A stretch of 64,000 nucleotides of DNA. Source: Taxillus chinensis (taxonomy: Eukaryota; Streptophyta; Magnoliopsida; Santalales; Loranthaceae). The stretch spans positions 46,795,609 through 46,859,608 of the forward strand of contig CM042084.1 in NCBI GenBank assembly GCA_023512835.1, read 5' to 3'. The notes below the pieces were generated by a model. That model was given only the letters and a program-made list of their open reading frames with translations. It searched no databases and was not told the origin of the DNA. This document shows, in pieces, positions 49,785 to 60,900 of the stretch. Within the stretch, counting starts at the first letter, position 1, and every line of letters starts with the position of its first letter. The position numbers and the translations under genes were made by a program.

Positions 49785-50733
49785 TTAGCTCTTGACTTCT
49801 GACACCTCCGGCGGCGCACCGATCGCACTCTCCGCCGAATCATCGTCATCCTCGACCTGCCCGACGTCCCACATGAAGCGTGCGTACGACCCCAGAACCG
49901 TACTGCGCACAAACACACGCACATCGGTCGATCCATCGATCGATTCATAGGCCGTTTGATTATAGATTATATATATATATATATATAAGCGAGACGAGTG
50001 ACGGGCGTACCAATCATGAGGCGACGCGTGGACAGCCCTGTCGAGATAGCCCTTGGCTCTGCTCTCGTCTCTGTCCTTTTCCCATATGAGCGAGCCGTAC
50101 AGTGACAGCACCTCCCCGTCGCCTGGGCTCGCCAGGATCGCTCTCCCGTAGTACTCCTCTGCTCTCGCACCGTCCTTTTCGATCTTCATATATGAATCAC
50201 AATCCGATTTGTCGTTACGTATATCCACTTTTTACTTCATTCATTCATTCATTCATTCATTTATCGTACGTACGTACCTGGTGCAAGAACTTGGCGTAAT
50301 TGCTGAGGAGAAGGGAGTCGGTAGGGTTGGATTCCAACATCTGCTCATAGTACGCGCCGATCTTGCGCCGATCATCGTTGTTGCTTTCGAAGTCGCCGCC
50401 GTTGCGGCACCCAGATCCGCCGCCGCCGTTGCTTCCTTGAAACCCAAGTTCCTCCGACGCCGGAACTCTACCCGACCTCCTCTGCTCCAGAACCACCGAT
50501 CCTTCGACCTCGGGGAGGACGTGAGATCCTCCGGGAAACGCTTTTTCCGACACCTCCCGCCGGTTCCTCGTCGTCGGAGCGACGTTCCGCTTGGGATTCG
50601 AACGGATCGATTCGGCGAGCCTCTTCTGGCGGAGGGATGTTGCGGCGGTCTCAGCTTGGACGGAGAGAGTGCCCGGAAGAGGCGATCCGGGGCCGACCGG
50701 AGACGAACAGATTCGGAGAAGAACTGCTTTCAT
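49785..50733 (-). CDS. TPR (tetratricopeptide repeat) protein of unknown role
   Basis: Three exons join in frame: 50733-50278, 50183-50011 and 49902-49785, giving 248 residues. Exon 1 encodes a low-complexity N-terminus (Arg/Ser-rich, possibly a transit peptide, then a Gly-rich stretch) and the first TPR ('YYEQMLESNPTDSLLLSNYA'). Exon 2 gives 'AEEYYGRAILASPGDGEVLS' and 'AKGYLDRAVHASPHD'. Exon 3 ends 'VLGSYARFMWDVG' and an acidic tail. The repeats, in the order LLSNYA/LSLYG/LGSYA, are typical of a small plant family of TPR proteins with no agreed function, some of which respond to stress. The exon 2 acceptor is weak (TATATGAAG) but is the only one that keeps the TPR frame. Intron 1 has an (ATTC)n microsatellite; intron 2 has (TA)n. 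Confidence 0.88.
50238..50261. repeat. (ATTC)n microsatellite in TPR gene intron 1
   Basis: About six TTCA/ATTC units, followed by CGTACGTACGTAC directly at the intron donor site. Confidence 0.9.
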
Positions 50734-50811
50734 GGTCTGGTGGCGGTCTCCGAGGTGGTCGCGCTTTGACGGTAAGCCAAGAACGGGTGCAGAGACTTCG
50801 CGGGTTTCATT

Positions 50812-50820
50812 TCATATATA
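50812..50820 (-). promoter_or_regulatory. Probable TATA box of the TPR gene
   Basis: The minus strand reads CTATATATGA about 80 bases upstream of the start codon, which would place transcription start around 50,785 and leave a leader of about 50 bases. Confidence 0.6.
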
Positions 50821-50987
50821 GTCACTACTCACTAGTCAGTCATATAGACGGATCTGCGCCGTTAGCTGGCTATCGACGGCGTTTTTAACGGCCGTTCCGG
50901 GCGGCCTTTGCCACGTTACTTCTGACGGCGACCCGTTGTGTCCAGCTGTTGGATGAAATGGTGGGATGGGGGCACGCGTAAAGCCGG

Positions 50988-50993
50988 CACGTG
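50988..50993. promoter_or_regulatory. G-box CACGTG upstream of the TPR gene (proximal)
   Basis: CCGGCACGTGAG, about 255 bases upstream of the start codon. G-boxes bind bZIP and bHLH factors; binding here is inferred from motif alone. Confidence 0.55.
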
Positions 50994-51059
50994 AGAGTTG
51001 CCGCCGGTGTTTGAATGAGGCCGTGACATCATGACGCATCCGATGACACGTTGCCGGCT

Positions 51060-51065
51060 CACGTG
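51060..51065. promoter_or_regulatory. G-box CACGTG upstream of the TPR gene (distal)
   Basis: GGCTCACGTGTCC, 72 bases beyond the first G-box. The ACGTGTC part also matches ABA-response element cores. Confidence 0.55.
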
Positions 51066-52917
51066 TCCCCCGGATGGAAATTATCACAGGCAGCTTTTGT
51101 GTTCTCTCCCGTGTTCCATGTTGATTACTAAGAAAACACAAATGCATGATTAGAGAAAGAACACAAAGAAACAAGGGTCGTTTAAAAGGCAACAACACGA
51201 GGCAATGGGTATCCAAGTGTTCAATTTCCCAATACATTGCCATTTGCCACGCACCCTGTTCAAGTTTCATTAGACTTGTAAAATTCAATTATATTTTATA
51301 CAACTTCAAACTTTAAAACCAAACAAAATTAAATGAGTCAAGTTTAGATGAGTTGAACTTTAACCCAAATGATTTTTGAATTAAGCTTGATTTAAAGCTT
51401 GACTTGTATTAATTTCATTTCAAATTAGTTTGACTTATATATACCAAACTCATCTCAATCCAAGTTGTTAATAGTATATCAACATAAGCATTGATTGAGC
51501 TAAATGATTTTATGTTTGGTTATAAAATACAACAAAAGCATGGAAACGATAAAAGTTGAGATTTGTTGATCACGAAGAAATCATGTTCAATTTCATGCAA
51601 CTACTAATTCTCAAGTAATTTGCTTAATAGAGTGGAATGAATATTGTCATTGCTTGCAATATTAGTTTGCATTGAGTATGAGTATAGTCATTGGGGGCCT
51701 CCTTGTCATCACACACACTCATTCACTTAATTCGTGTAACATATTTTAGAGGGTGGTGGGCCTTAGAGGGTTGGTAAAAAGGGTAGGGTTTCTGGAAGGG
51801 GGCCGGATTGGGCCGAGGGCTGGCTTGGGGGAAGTCTGGTCGAAGGGAGTGGAGGGAAATGCATGGGCTGAATCACATAAGGGAGTGGGTTTGGGCCAAG
51901 AGGAGAGGAGCTGGGTCGGGCCCTAAAGGGAGAGGGGGTCTCTTTTTTTTTTTTTTTTTCTTTTGTTTTGGATGAAAAATAATTGTGTATTGCAATTTAT
52001 ATGAAGATCAATGAGAGGACAGACTGCAAATTAAAGACACCCAAAGCAAAAGAAAAAATTGATGATGACCGCCTTATAATTATAGAGACACCCGATTTGG
52101 TGATTCCAAGTACGTACCCCAATCAAAACTATACAAAGCAAACAACAACTTCCCAAAGCAGCAGCAGCAGCTAGCTAGCTAGTTTCTCCTTTTTTTTCTA
52201 GCTATTATCCAAAACCATGCAAACCAAAAAAAGAAAAAGGTCCCAGGAAAGATCCAACATTCACTTCCCAGATCAAATAAATAAATGACATCACACCTAC
52301 GAAAACGACACTGAAGAGAGATGTGATGATGAGTAGTATCGTTATTGCTAATAGCCGAGATTGGCAAAGTATATCTGAAATAATACGTACAAAAATCTTC
52401 CAGATTTTTGTACCTGCACCGATCAAATTGCCAATATTGACTGACTCTGCTGGTAGGATCCACCACCCATCCATCATACATACATACATAACCTTTTCTT
52501 ATAATTAAAAGCTGCTTTTTATTTTTGTTCAAAAATGCTATTAATTAATTAACTAATAAACACTACACCATATGCATGCATGCATGAGTTTCATGTATGA
52601 ATAATGATGAGGATGCCATAATGGACCTCGGCCGAGCTTTGTTCATCGCACGCGTCGCGGATTGAGTTCAATTGGACACTATCCCCAACCTCGGTCATAA
52701 ATCATCATAATAATAAATAAATAAATAAATAGATGATGAAGGTAAAGACTAAAAGACCCGGGTTTGATTGGGGGAGGAGGTTATGGGCCCATGCACCGCA
52801 ATAATGGAGGTGTAGTGGTGGAGCACTACGAGATACCCATTTTCCAACCCAAAACAGAAAGAAAGATGAGTGGCGATGGGTAAGTTAAGAATGAATTGAA
52901 GATGGTGGGTGAAAACA

Positions 52918-52940
52918 CAAAAAAAAAAAAAAAAAAAAAA
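52918..52940. repeat. Poly-A run
   Basis: About 23 A residues uninterrupted in non-coding DNA; no retrocopy is apparent beside it. Confidence 0.85.
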
Positions 52941-53650
52941 AAGAACAGGGGTCAACTTCATGTGTGGAAACCAAAAAGAGAAAGCCGGCAAGAGGCATCC
53001 CTGGTCACGCGTGGCGTGCCTCTTGAAGTCATTAACTTCAACGCTTCTTTGACTCCTTTGCGCACGTTTGATCACCCCCCCACAACCACAAGCTATGCCT
53101 TCAAACACACACACACACACACACTGTACGATACAAGCAGTGGATCAATATATATCAACTAAGCTAACAAGTTTCGTGTCAATAACCACAGGCCACACTT
53201 ATTGTCCAATTTACAGTCAGTCCCAACAATAATTTCATGAGTCCAACTCAATTTAATAACAAGCCTGTTCACCAGTGCGCGCCCATACATATACATACAT
53301 ATATATATATATGAAGCCCACTCGCTATATAACTGTCTGTCTTGGCCAGTTCCCATACACGTACGTAATCCAATATCCAAATTTAACTGCATATAATTGA
53401 TGTGAGAGAAATTAAACCACAGAAGTTGCGGTGGAAAGTATGGTGGTGCGAGATGGGAGAGGTAAACGCATCGGCGTTTATGTGGTCTTTCCATGCCCTG
53501 CCCACATTATTTATATATTTACTTGGATGGTCAAACAGTTTAACAGTCTGTTACCTAGTCTATGTTACCTCTATTAATTTTAGTACTGGCCGGTAACTTC
53601 ACAACTTTTCAAGAGTAACTTATCTAAAAGACATCTCAAACCAGGACCCC

Positions 53651-53653
<3 letters not shown>

Positions 53654-53684
<31 letters not shown>
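53654..53684. repeat. (TA)n microsatellite
   Basis: About 15 TA units; a second short (TA)n follows an (AAC)n tract near 53715-53744. Confidence 0.9.
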
Positions 53685-53687
<3 letters not shown>

Positions 53688-54867
53688 TTTTTATTAGTTT
53701 GAATATCTAATTCAACAACAACAACAACATATATATATATATATGTAGAAATATAAAAAAATGGTTCTTAGCCGGAGGCCAGAGCCTGGTGGAATCAGCT
53801 CACCAGACCTACTCCTTTAATATTATTTTATTGACAAATATAATTATGGCATTTGAATGGAAGTCGGCCACAGTTCACAGTTTTCTCAGTGGTTAATTAG
53901 CTGATGGCCCACCCCCATTAATTAATTAATTAGTAATGACAAAATAAACCCATAATTTTATAAAATTGATCCAATTACTTATTCCGAGCCAAGCCGAGAA
54001 CACCCCCCCTCCCCTCTCTTCGTTTTTGCACCAAATTCATCAATCTCATTTCTCAAACCGTGACATGACTCATTATTTGATGCTTATCAACTCGTAATAA
54101 TATAATATAATATAATATAAGGCAGTCATTAGTGCCGTATTTAATACGTAACGCATTATTGCGCTGCCATCGGACAACGCATTATGACGTAACGTTTCAA
54201 GCGTCCGTTAAACTCCGAAAGCAAAACATGACACATCCCAAACAAAGTAACAAACATCCGTTAACCCTTTCCCTTGGCCTTTGTTTTGTGAAGGAAAGGT
54301 TAATTCTGTGGACAGATATGAATCATTGTTCCAGAGAACCTACGTGGCAGCCTTTGGCACGCTAACTTTTTAAATGTTTTTATTTAATATAACTATGTGA
54401 ATTTATTTTATTTTATTTTTTAAAAAAATATAATACTTTTTTTGAAAAACCGTACATTTAAATAATTTTTTATTACTTACAAATAATTTTAAATTTATTA
54501 AATTTACTATTTACGCATACATTCCATCAAAGGTAAATTCCATCACATTATTTTCATTATTGACACAATTTGTTGCGAGGATAAGTTTAGAAGAACACGT
54601 GACTATAAAATTTTTTTTTACTGTGGATTAAATGTAATGTTGTAATGAAGGAAGACAGATATTTAATATTGGCCAAATTGTTCATTTACTCACTGCTAGA
54701 ATTCCACGCAAACATCATATCCACAACGAAGCAATACAATGAATAGCGTGGGAAGGAATTTTACTTTTATTAACAAAAAAACGTCGTTTTGATGTGATGC
54801 CTTCTGTGTATATATATATATATATATATTTGAGACTATGAGAGTTTGAATTTTAATCGAGTCGATG

Positions 54868-54919
54868 GTCTACCTACCCCAGAGTTCCAGACCGTTCGTT
54901 TTTGCATTAGTAGGTAGAC
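54868..54919. repeat. 10-bp inverted repeat with 32-nt loop
   Basis: GTCTACCTAC (54868-54877) and GTAGGTAGAC (54910-54919) are exact reverse complements. The flanks do not extend the stem, so a microRNA precursor is unlikely. Confidence 0.75.
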
Positions 54920-55956
54920 TAAATAAGTTTAATTGAGAGCTAGCGAGCCAATTTAGAGAAGAGAGCAATTTTATAGGGACTTCCAAGGTAATCCTTCGTG
55001 TTAAGTAATAGTCGAATGGGACAGCCCTCAAAAACCCTTAAAGAAAAAGAATTTCAATAGCTTATTAAATTTATTTGCAAGTCTCATGCACATATAACTC
55101 TGCAGTATTTTTTTTATTTCAATAATTTCATCGATTCTCACTCATAATTTGATCTAAACGAATAAATTACTATGCATATACGAGCCCTGCATAAAAAAAA
55201 CTTATATTGTAGCATTACCATACAAATAATGCTACATTTATATGTTTCTTTTGTACTAGTTTTTCGTGTATCTTATTAGCTCTGATGGAATAACATGATT
55301 AATTTATTGGACCAATAAAATATAATCAATTCAAGTGTATGAGTTAATTTGCATTGCTTTTAGGATACTGTATTTGCGTATTTTATAAGCAAAAACATCA
55401 AATTCATATTATTGCTTTTTACGGTAAAAAGCAGTCATGGGGGATTTCTTTTTAAAACTGTTCCCCCAGGAGAAAAGTTGTTTTGAAAATTTATTAACAT
55501 TATTTAAAATTAAAAGTAAAAAATATACATGTTTAAGACTTAAAAATTTAAAATATTTTTTGTAGTAATTTTTATAAAATCAACATCTATTAACTACTTT
55601 TAGAAATCATAACACTTTTAAAACACTGATTATCGGTATTTTTTTTTTCCTGCAAGCATAACATTATCAAGCTCGTAGGAGCATAAAAGAATTTTGTAAA
55701 TGAATTTAAAAGAAAAATAGAAGAGGCCGGTTACTTGGTCCCAACGTTTCTAGGCCTATAGGTTCGGGTTCGGAGCTAGGTTCGGGTGAAGACTTATGGG
55801 CGGATAAGAACGACCGACTCTGGAGAGTCGTCCCACGCCGCCCACCACAGCTCTACAAGAACCCCCTCGCTTCGCATTCCTAAAATCCCTAAATTTCATC
55901 TCACTTTCTCTCTCTAGCCTGACGCGCACACCACACAAACGCGCGCACACATTCGC

Positions 55957-55993
55957 ACACACACACACACACTCTCTCTCTCTTTCTCTGAAG
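55957..55993. repeat. (AC)n(CT)n tract in PLATZ 5' leader region
   Basis: CA repeats pass directly into CT repeats about 60-100 bases upstream of the PLATZ start codon. CT-rich leaders are common in plants. Confidence 0.85.
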
Positions 55994-56056
55994 CCCTGGT
56001 CTTTGAGACTCTTGTTAGTCAAACTGGCGTTCGATAATCGGGAGATCGCTACTGTC

Positions 56057-58359
56057 ATGGAGATCAAGCCCAAAAACCGAAGGATCATGGTAAATTAAAA
56101 TGAGACCGCTTTGCCAATGCTGTGTGTTTGTTTTATAATTATGTTATTCACACTCTTGTTTGTTCCACTTGCCACTCATCATCAATGGTCTGTTTTATCT
56201 TTAACTTTTGGTTTTGTGGGTTTGAGTTCCATCGTCTAGTTAACATTCCCCACCTGTTTTTTTTTCCATTCTGGGATTTTGGTGATGTTTATTGGTTCGT
56301 TAAAAAATTGGGTCTCTACTTCTACGATTTGCGTTTTTTTTCTTTTGGGATTTCGCTGTATTGTAGTTTGCGCCATTTCATTTTTTCCAAAATGGGGTTT
56401 CTCTGGGTTTTGATTTTTCTAGTTCTGTCGTTTGTTCCATTTTGCTCTTCTTTTGGGTTTTCTGGTTTGCCAAAGATTGATGATTTTTTTTGTTTTTTTT
56501 TTCTGGGTGTTTTTCGAGTAACTTGTGTTTGATTGGTGCTCTTCATTTCAATTCAGGGATTTGGATTTCTGGTTGTTTAATCGAAGATTCTATTCAAAAA
56601 GTGAGTCTTTGCTACAAATTACTGCTGGTTTTGACCGGATTTGAACACTTAATTTGCAGGGCGCAGGAGGACCTGAACAGGATGAGGACAACAGGTGGCC
56701 GCCATGGCTGAAGCCATTGCTGCGAGAGAGCTTTTTCGTGCAATGCAAACACCATTCCGATTTCCACAAGAGTGAGTGCAACATGTTTTGCCTTGACTGC
56801 ATTAACGGACCCCTCTGCTCTCTGTGCCTCTCCCATCACAGAAACCATCGCTCCATCCAGGTTTGTTCCATCTGTTTCCTGGTTTAGTCTTATCGATTGA
56901 TTTTCCTTCCATCCTAACCCATTGTTTCTTGAATTTTACCTGTGCAGTTCGTTAATATTGCCTTATATAGTATTCACTCTTCCTTTGATCGGTTTTAGTT
57001 GAGTATGCATTATTTTCCCCCAATTTTCCTTCAATCCAAACACCGTGTTTCTTGAGTTTTACTTGCTTGACAAAATTGTTTTTGTTCCTCCACTGACTTT
57101 CATGTTGCTTAAAAAAGAAAATCCCAAGCTCCCCATTTTGATAATATATTCTCTGGTTTATGCGTATCTACTGATTTTTCCCAAATACAATGCTTCTCTA
57201 TTCTTCTTTGCTCAAGAAGAATGATTTTTGCTTGTTGACTAACTTTTTTTTTTTTTTTCATTTTCTTTCGAAATGTCTTTGAAAGTTCCCATTTCGATCA
57301 TCGGTCTTCTGGTTTAGGTATATCTACTATTTTCATCGTTTTCATCGTATCTACTGGTTTAGTCTAAATACAACGTTTCCCTTGTTGAATAAGTGATGAT
57401 TTTCTTCCTTCTCTCACATTTCCTTTTTCCATGGTTCTCCCATAAAAAAATCTAGAAATTCTCCATTTTATGTGTTGCCTCCTGGTTTAGGTGTATCTAC
57501 TACTTTTTCCTTCCCCATCTTCCTTGAATCCAACTCCAATCTTTCTCGAGTCCACCTTGACTTGCTCATTAAGTTGAAGGGTCTTTTGAGACCTCGAGAA
57601 TTCCTATTCCCGCGGTCAGTTTCTAGTGCAAATTTCAGTCTTCTGTCGGCGTTTAAAGCACCATTTGAGGAGCTGTATGTTTTTTCAGGATGTGGGATTC
57701 TAATTTGGACGCGTTTGTTGGGTTGTTTTTGTTGACAGATAAGAAGATCATCGTACCACGACGTGATCAGGGTGAATGAGATTCAGAAGGTCCTGGACAT
57801 CAGTGCAGTTCAGACCTACATTATCAACAGCGCAAGAGTGGTTTTCCTGAATGAACGTCCCCAGCCCAGGCCCGGGAAGGGCGTCACCAACACCTGCCAA
57901 GTATGCGATCGCAGCCTCCTCGACTCCTTCCGCTTCTGCTCTCTCGGCTGCAAGGTAAAAATCCATCGCCCTTCCTGTTTTGTTTCCCCAGATAACCGAA
58001 ATGGGTCACCCACCCAGCCAGGAAATGGCAAAATTTGCGTTTTTTGTTTATTTATTTTTTATCAGGCATGACTACCCATTTCGATTTTAATGATTTTGCA
58101 GATTGTGGGAACATCTAGTAATTTCCGGAAGAGGGAGAAGCATCAGCCGGCGTCGGACTCCGACGAATCCTGCATCTCCGGCGCGGCCTACCGGCAGAAG
58201 AAGAACAAGGCCCACTACAAACAAGCCCAGTCACCGTCCCAGAGCTTCAGTCCGTCAACACCGCCTCCGACCGCTGTGAGTTTCCGGAGTGCCGCCGCCA
58301 AGCGAAGAAAGGGAATTCCCCACAGAGCCCCTATGGGCGTCTGTGTTGAATATTATTAG
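56057..58359 (+). CDS. PLATZ-family zinc-dependent DNA-binding protein
   Basis: PLATZ proteins are plant-specific zinc-dependent, AT-rich-sequence-binding transcription regulators; some also touch RNA polymerase III. Four exons join in frame: 56057-56089, 56660-56860, 57739-57954 and 58102-58359, giving 235 residues. Exon 1 encodes only [11 protein letters not shown]. Exon 2 starts after TTTGCAG and carries '[20 protein letters not shown]' and the first zinc motif, with Cys pairs in CNMFCLDC and CSLC and the His pair in HRNH. Exon 3 has '[20 protein letters not shown]', '[18 protein letters not shown]' and the second motif CQVC-x10-CSLGC. Exon 4 is a Ser/Pro-rich tail with a basic '[16 protein letters not shown]', typical of the family. 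Zinc ligands are complete, so the protein should be functional. The tiny first exon with an approximately 570-base intron is a normal PLATZ arrangement. Confidence 0.95.
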
Positions 58360-59100
58360 CATTCCGAAATTGCCCACTATTTTCCTCGCAGTTCCTCCTC
58401 CACACACTACAGCAGACTGGGGAAATATGGGAAAATTACAGTGGCATAACCGGTAAGTACCAGAAAACAGCGGAGCTGGTGGTAAGGGGCATATATGTTA
58501 TTATAAGGACGGCGGTGACTTAATACTTGTTAAGTTTTGGGGTAGGTGGGTGAAAGATGTAAATACGGTTATGTGTTAGGTTGATAGTTTAAAATCGATA
58601 CACTACTACTAGAATGTCTATAACATATATATATATATATATGTATATGAAATGGCAGTGATAAGTGCGATAAATAATTTTGTACAACACGCGCTTATGT
58701 TTATAATTTGGCATTCTCTTTCAATTTCCTACATGCATACTTCCTACACAATTCAAATAAAAAGAACATGCCTATTGCCTAACCTTAAAATTAATAGAAT
58801 GTGTTGGTAAATTAATGTAAGGCATGATGTACTAACAGATTCTTGTAAAAATAAAACTCAAAAAAATTTGAGTTATTTTCATACGAAACAAGCTTTTTCA
58901 GGAACTTTATTGTTCCCAAGGTTTTAAATTAGAGGTTAAGTGAAAATCTAATAATTTTGAATTTCACATTTCACAACACAATAAATCAGCTGTTAATAAT
59001 CAGGAAATATATTTGCCAAAATGAAAAGAATATATATGTATGTATATAAACCTATGTTAAAAAAAAAAAAGGAGGTGTTAATAATGGTCCACTTGCGGAG
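58360..59100. other. PLATZ 3' flank
   Basis: Probable 3' UTR followed by AT-rich DNA with a short (TA)n near 58629. No further gene recognised. Confidence 0.5.
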
Positions 59101-59113
59101 CAAGTTGACCCGA

Positions 59114-59334
59114 TGACGTGGCCACCAATGGGTGGATTCCACGGTGGCCGGTGGGAACGGCCCAAGTGGGAGGTCGGTCGCGTCAGACGTATGACGTGTC
59201 GAGGTTCCATCGGGCGGTGGAAAAGCCAAGCCGTCCGTCCGTTCGCGGATCTTAAGGTGGTGGGGCTTAGGTATGATAGCCGCCTCTGGCGGGCGGCTGT
59301 CTTTTTTTGAATGGTTCGCGAGTTACACGTGACG
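59114..59334. promoter_or_regulatory. Cluster of ACGT-core (bZIP-type) motifs in a GC-rich patch
   Basis: TGACGTGGC at 59114-59122, TGACGTGTC at 59192-59200 and TACACGTGACG at 59324-59334, with a further ATACGTGTC at about 59564. They lie in a GC-rich patch (about 59090-59420) without a supported reading frame. Such clusters are typical of plant promoters, but no gene starts close by on either strand that I can support. Motif evidence only. Confidence 0.4.
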
Positions 59335-59809
59335 CTTGTTTGTTTGTGCCGTGTCGTTGCACTGCGTCCGTCGGATGGGGCCTCTCTGGTCGGTGGAGAT
59401 GCGGTTGATGTTCTTTAGGGTCAGCTGAGCAGAATGGGCTGGTGGGTCTTCATTGGCTGCTCGCTTACTGAAATTAAATGTTCTCCACGTCTCCCACTAA
59501 TAATCATTCACATTATTACTCCTCCGAATAAGACTTCCTTATTGTTCACAAATTTTTTGCTAATACGTGTCGAAACCAATTCCAGCTGAAATTATAACGT
59601 GATCGATGTCAATAATGAATACTTATGATTCGCATCAAATTTTAGTATTGGGTTTTTTTTTTCCAACGCATGACATATATGAGAAAAATAGGACATAAAA
59701 GGGTGTGCTTAAAGTCTATAGTAAGCAAGACTGGTATAGGCCGTGTTTCATGTAAAGGCAAAATAAGTTTAGAAATAGTAGTATGAAACATATGTTTAAC
59801 ATTTGAGGA

Positions 59810-59842
59810 CCCCCCCCCCCCAAAAAAAAAAAAAAAAAAAAA
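59810..59842. repeat. C12 directly followed by A21
   Basis: Twelve C residues (59810-59821) run straight into about 21 A residues. Lengths of such runs are unreliable in assemblies. Confidence 0.85.
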
Positions 59843-59905
59843 CACCTCTGTTGATGATATACATATGACCATGTATTTCTTTGTTTATCATTTTGTATTT
59901 GTATG

Positions 59906-59911
<6 letters not shown>

Positions 59912-59989
<78 letters not shown>
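59912..59989. repeat. 78-base poly-T run
   Basis: An uninterrupted T78 tract followed by a few more T-rich bases to about 60007. It is by far the longest homopolymer of the window and may be an expanded microsatellite, the tail of a minus-strand retroposed sequence or partly an assembly effect. Confidence 0.9.
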
Positions 59990-59991
<2 letters not shown>

Positions 59992-60277
59992 TATTTTTTT
60001 TTTTTTTATTTTTGATGTTGTACATTGGTAGAATGGAAACTTTTCTTGTTGTGTTTTTTTATAAAATTCTTCATAATTTCGGTTTAAATAAACATTCGGA
60101 ATTTTATAGAAATGATAGAAAATTAATAAATAATCGATTCAACAATTACAATAATTTAACCTCAATAAATATATTTATTTCTAGCAGAAAAGCACTGAAT
60201 GTTGGCCAAATAATTACCGGAAAGAATTAAAAATAACAAAAAGTATAAAACTACACACGTGACTGTGATTTAAAAAA

Positions 60278-60900
60278 TCAATCAGCGTGCAAATCACCTT
60301 TTATGGCTCGTAAATCAGACTGCTTTGGGATCCCATCCCCCGCTTGGGTGGTCATTAAAGCCACTGCTCTCCTTTTAACAGCTTTTATAATAAACACTGT
60401 AATGTTTGCTATTTCTTGTAATATTTGTTTGTCCCGTTCTGTAGAGTAGCAAGTCACTGAATAAGTGAATGTGTCCATATCAACACGACTTAAACTAACA
60501 TATTGCTTCACACCAATAGAACCATAAATAAAGAGAGAAATTCGAGAAGTTCCTCGAAGACATTTCGAAATTGCATCGCAAAGGCTATCAGGATAGCCCG
60601 ATAATGAAACAAAATTTGGGAGAGTCGTAAATCTACACACACCAACATATTCACATCACATTTCATACTGTTTTCTTAAATGGCCAGTTTCTGGATCACA
60701 AGGAGTAAGCATTCGGACATGAAAACAATGCATAAAATTGAATTAATGCAAGTAATGAAACAGAACTACTCAAGGTGTGTGGAAAACTTGGTGTGAATGT
60801 GCAGATTTACCCATCATCATACCTCCATTTCTCTGCTAGCAAATGTAGGGTGTCGTCAAAAAAACTAAACTTGTCCGTGATTAATTGATTTTGTATGAGG
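60278..60900 (-). CDS. Last two exons of an unrecognised minus-strand gene
   Basis: I do not recognise this protein. A terminal exon at 60632-60278 starts after GTGTGTAG and reads 'FTTLPNFVSLSGYPDSLCDA' and on through 'GTSRISLFIYGSIGVKQYVS' to a stop after DLHAD. An upstream exon at about 60900-60823 reads 'TDKFSFFDDTLHLLAEKW' and ends AG with donor GTATGATG; joining the two keeps frame through an Arg codon. The open frame of 118 codons with varied composition in an AT-rich setting argues for real, possibly still conserved coding sequence. More 5' exons should exist at higher coordinates, but I could not find them; the region instead carries a plus-strand NEDD1-like copy. The locus may therefore be a truncated copy. 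Confidence 0.5.

Larger units (their letters stand above)
51290..55730. other. Repeat-rich intergenic DNA between the TPR and PLATZ genes
   Basis: No exon was recognised in about 4.4 kb. It contains T-runs near 51941-51958, CAG/CTAG repeats near 52158-52181, an A-run near 52918-52940, (AC)n near 53106, (TA)n near 53654-53684, (TAATA)n near 54098-54120, (TA)n near 54810 and an inverted repeat at 54868-54919. A mixed-composition patch with ACGT motifs at about 54,120-54,365 might be regulatory. Confidence 0.5.

Noticed and set aside
14714..50733. Biosynthetic gene cluster or co-regulated pathway
   Set aside because: Neighbouring genes on the minus strand (RBR ligase, ITPK, TMEM64-like, RBM34-like, TPR) belong to unrelated processes and are kilobases apart.
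54868..54919. microRNA precursor
   Set aside because: The stem is only 10 bp and pairing does not extend into the flanks, too short for a plant microRNA hairpin.
56122..56532. Plus-strand open frame of 136 codons rich in Phe and Leu
   Set aside because: It lies wholly within PLATZ intron 1 and its composition reflects the T-rich intron.
59912..60640. Processed retrocopy with poly(A) tail on the minus strand
   Set aside because: A phase-2 intron with consensus sites is kept between the two exons and no convincing target duplication was found, so a simple retrocopy is unlikely.
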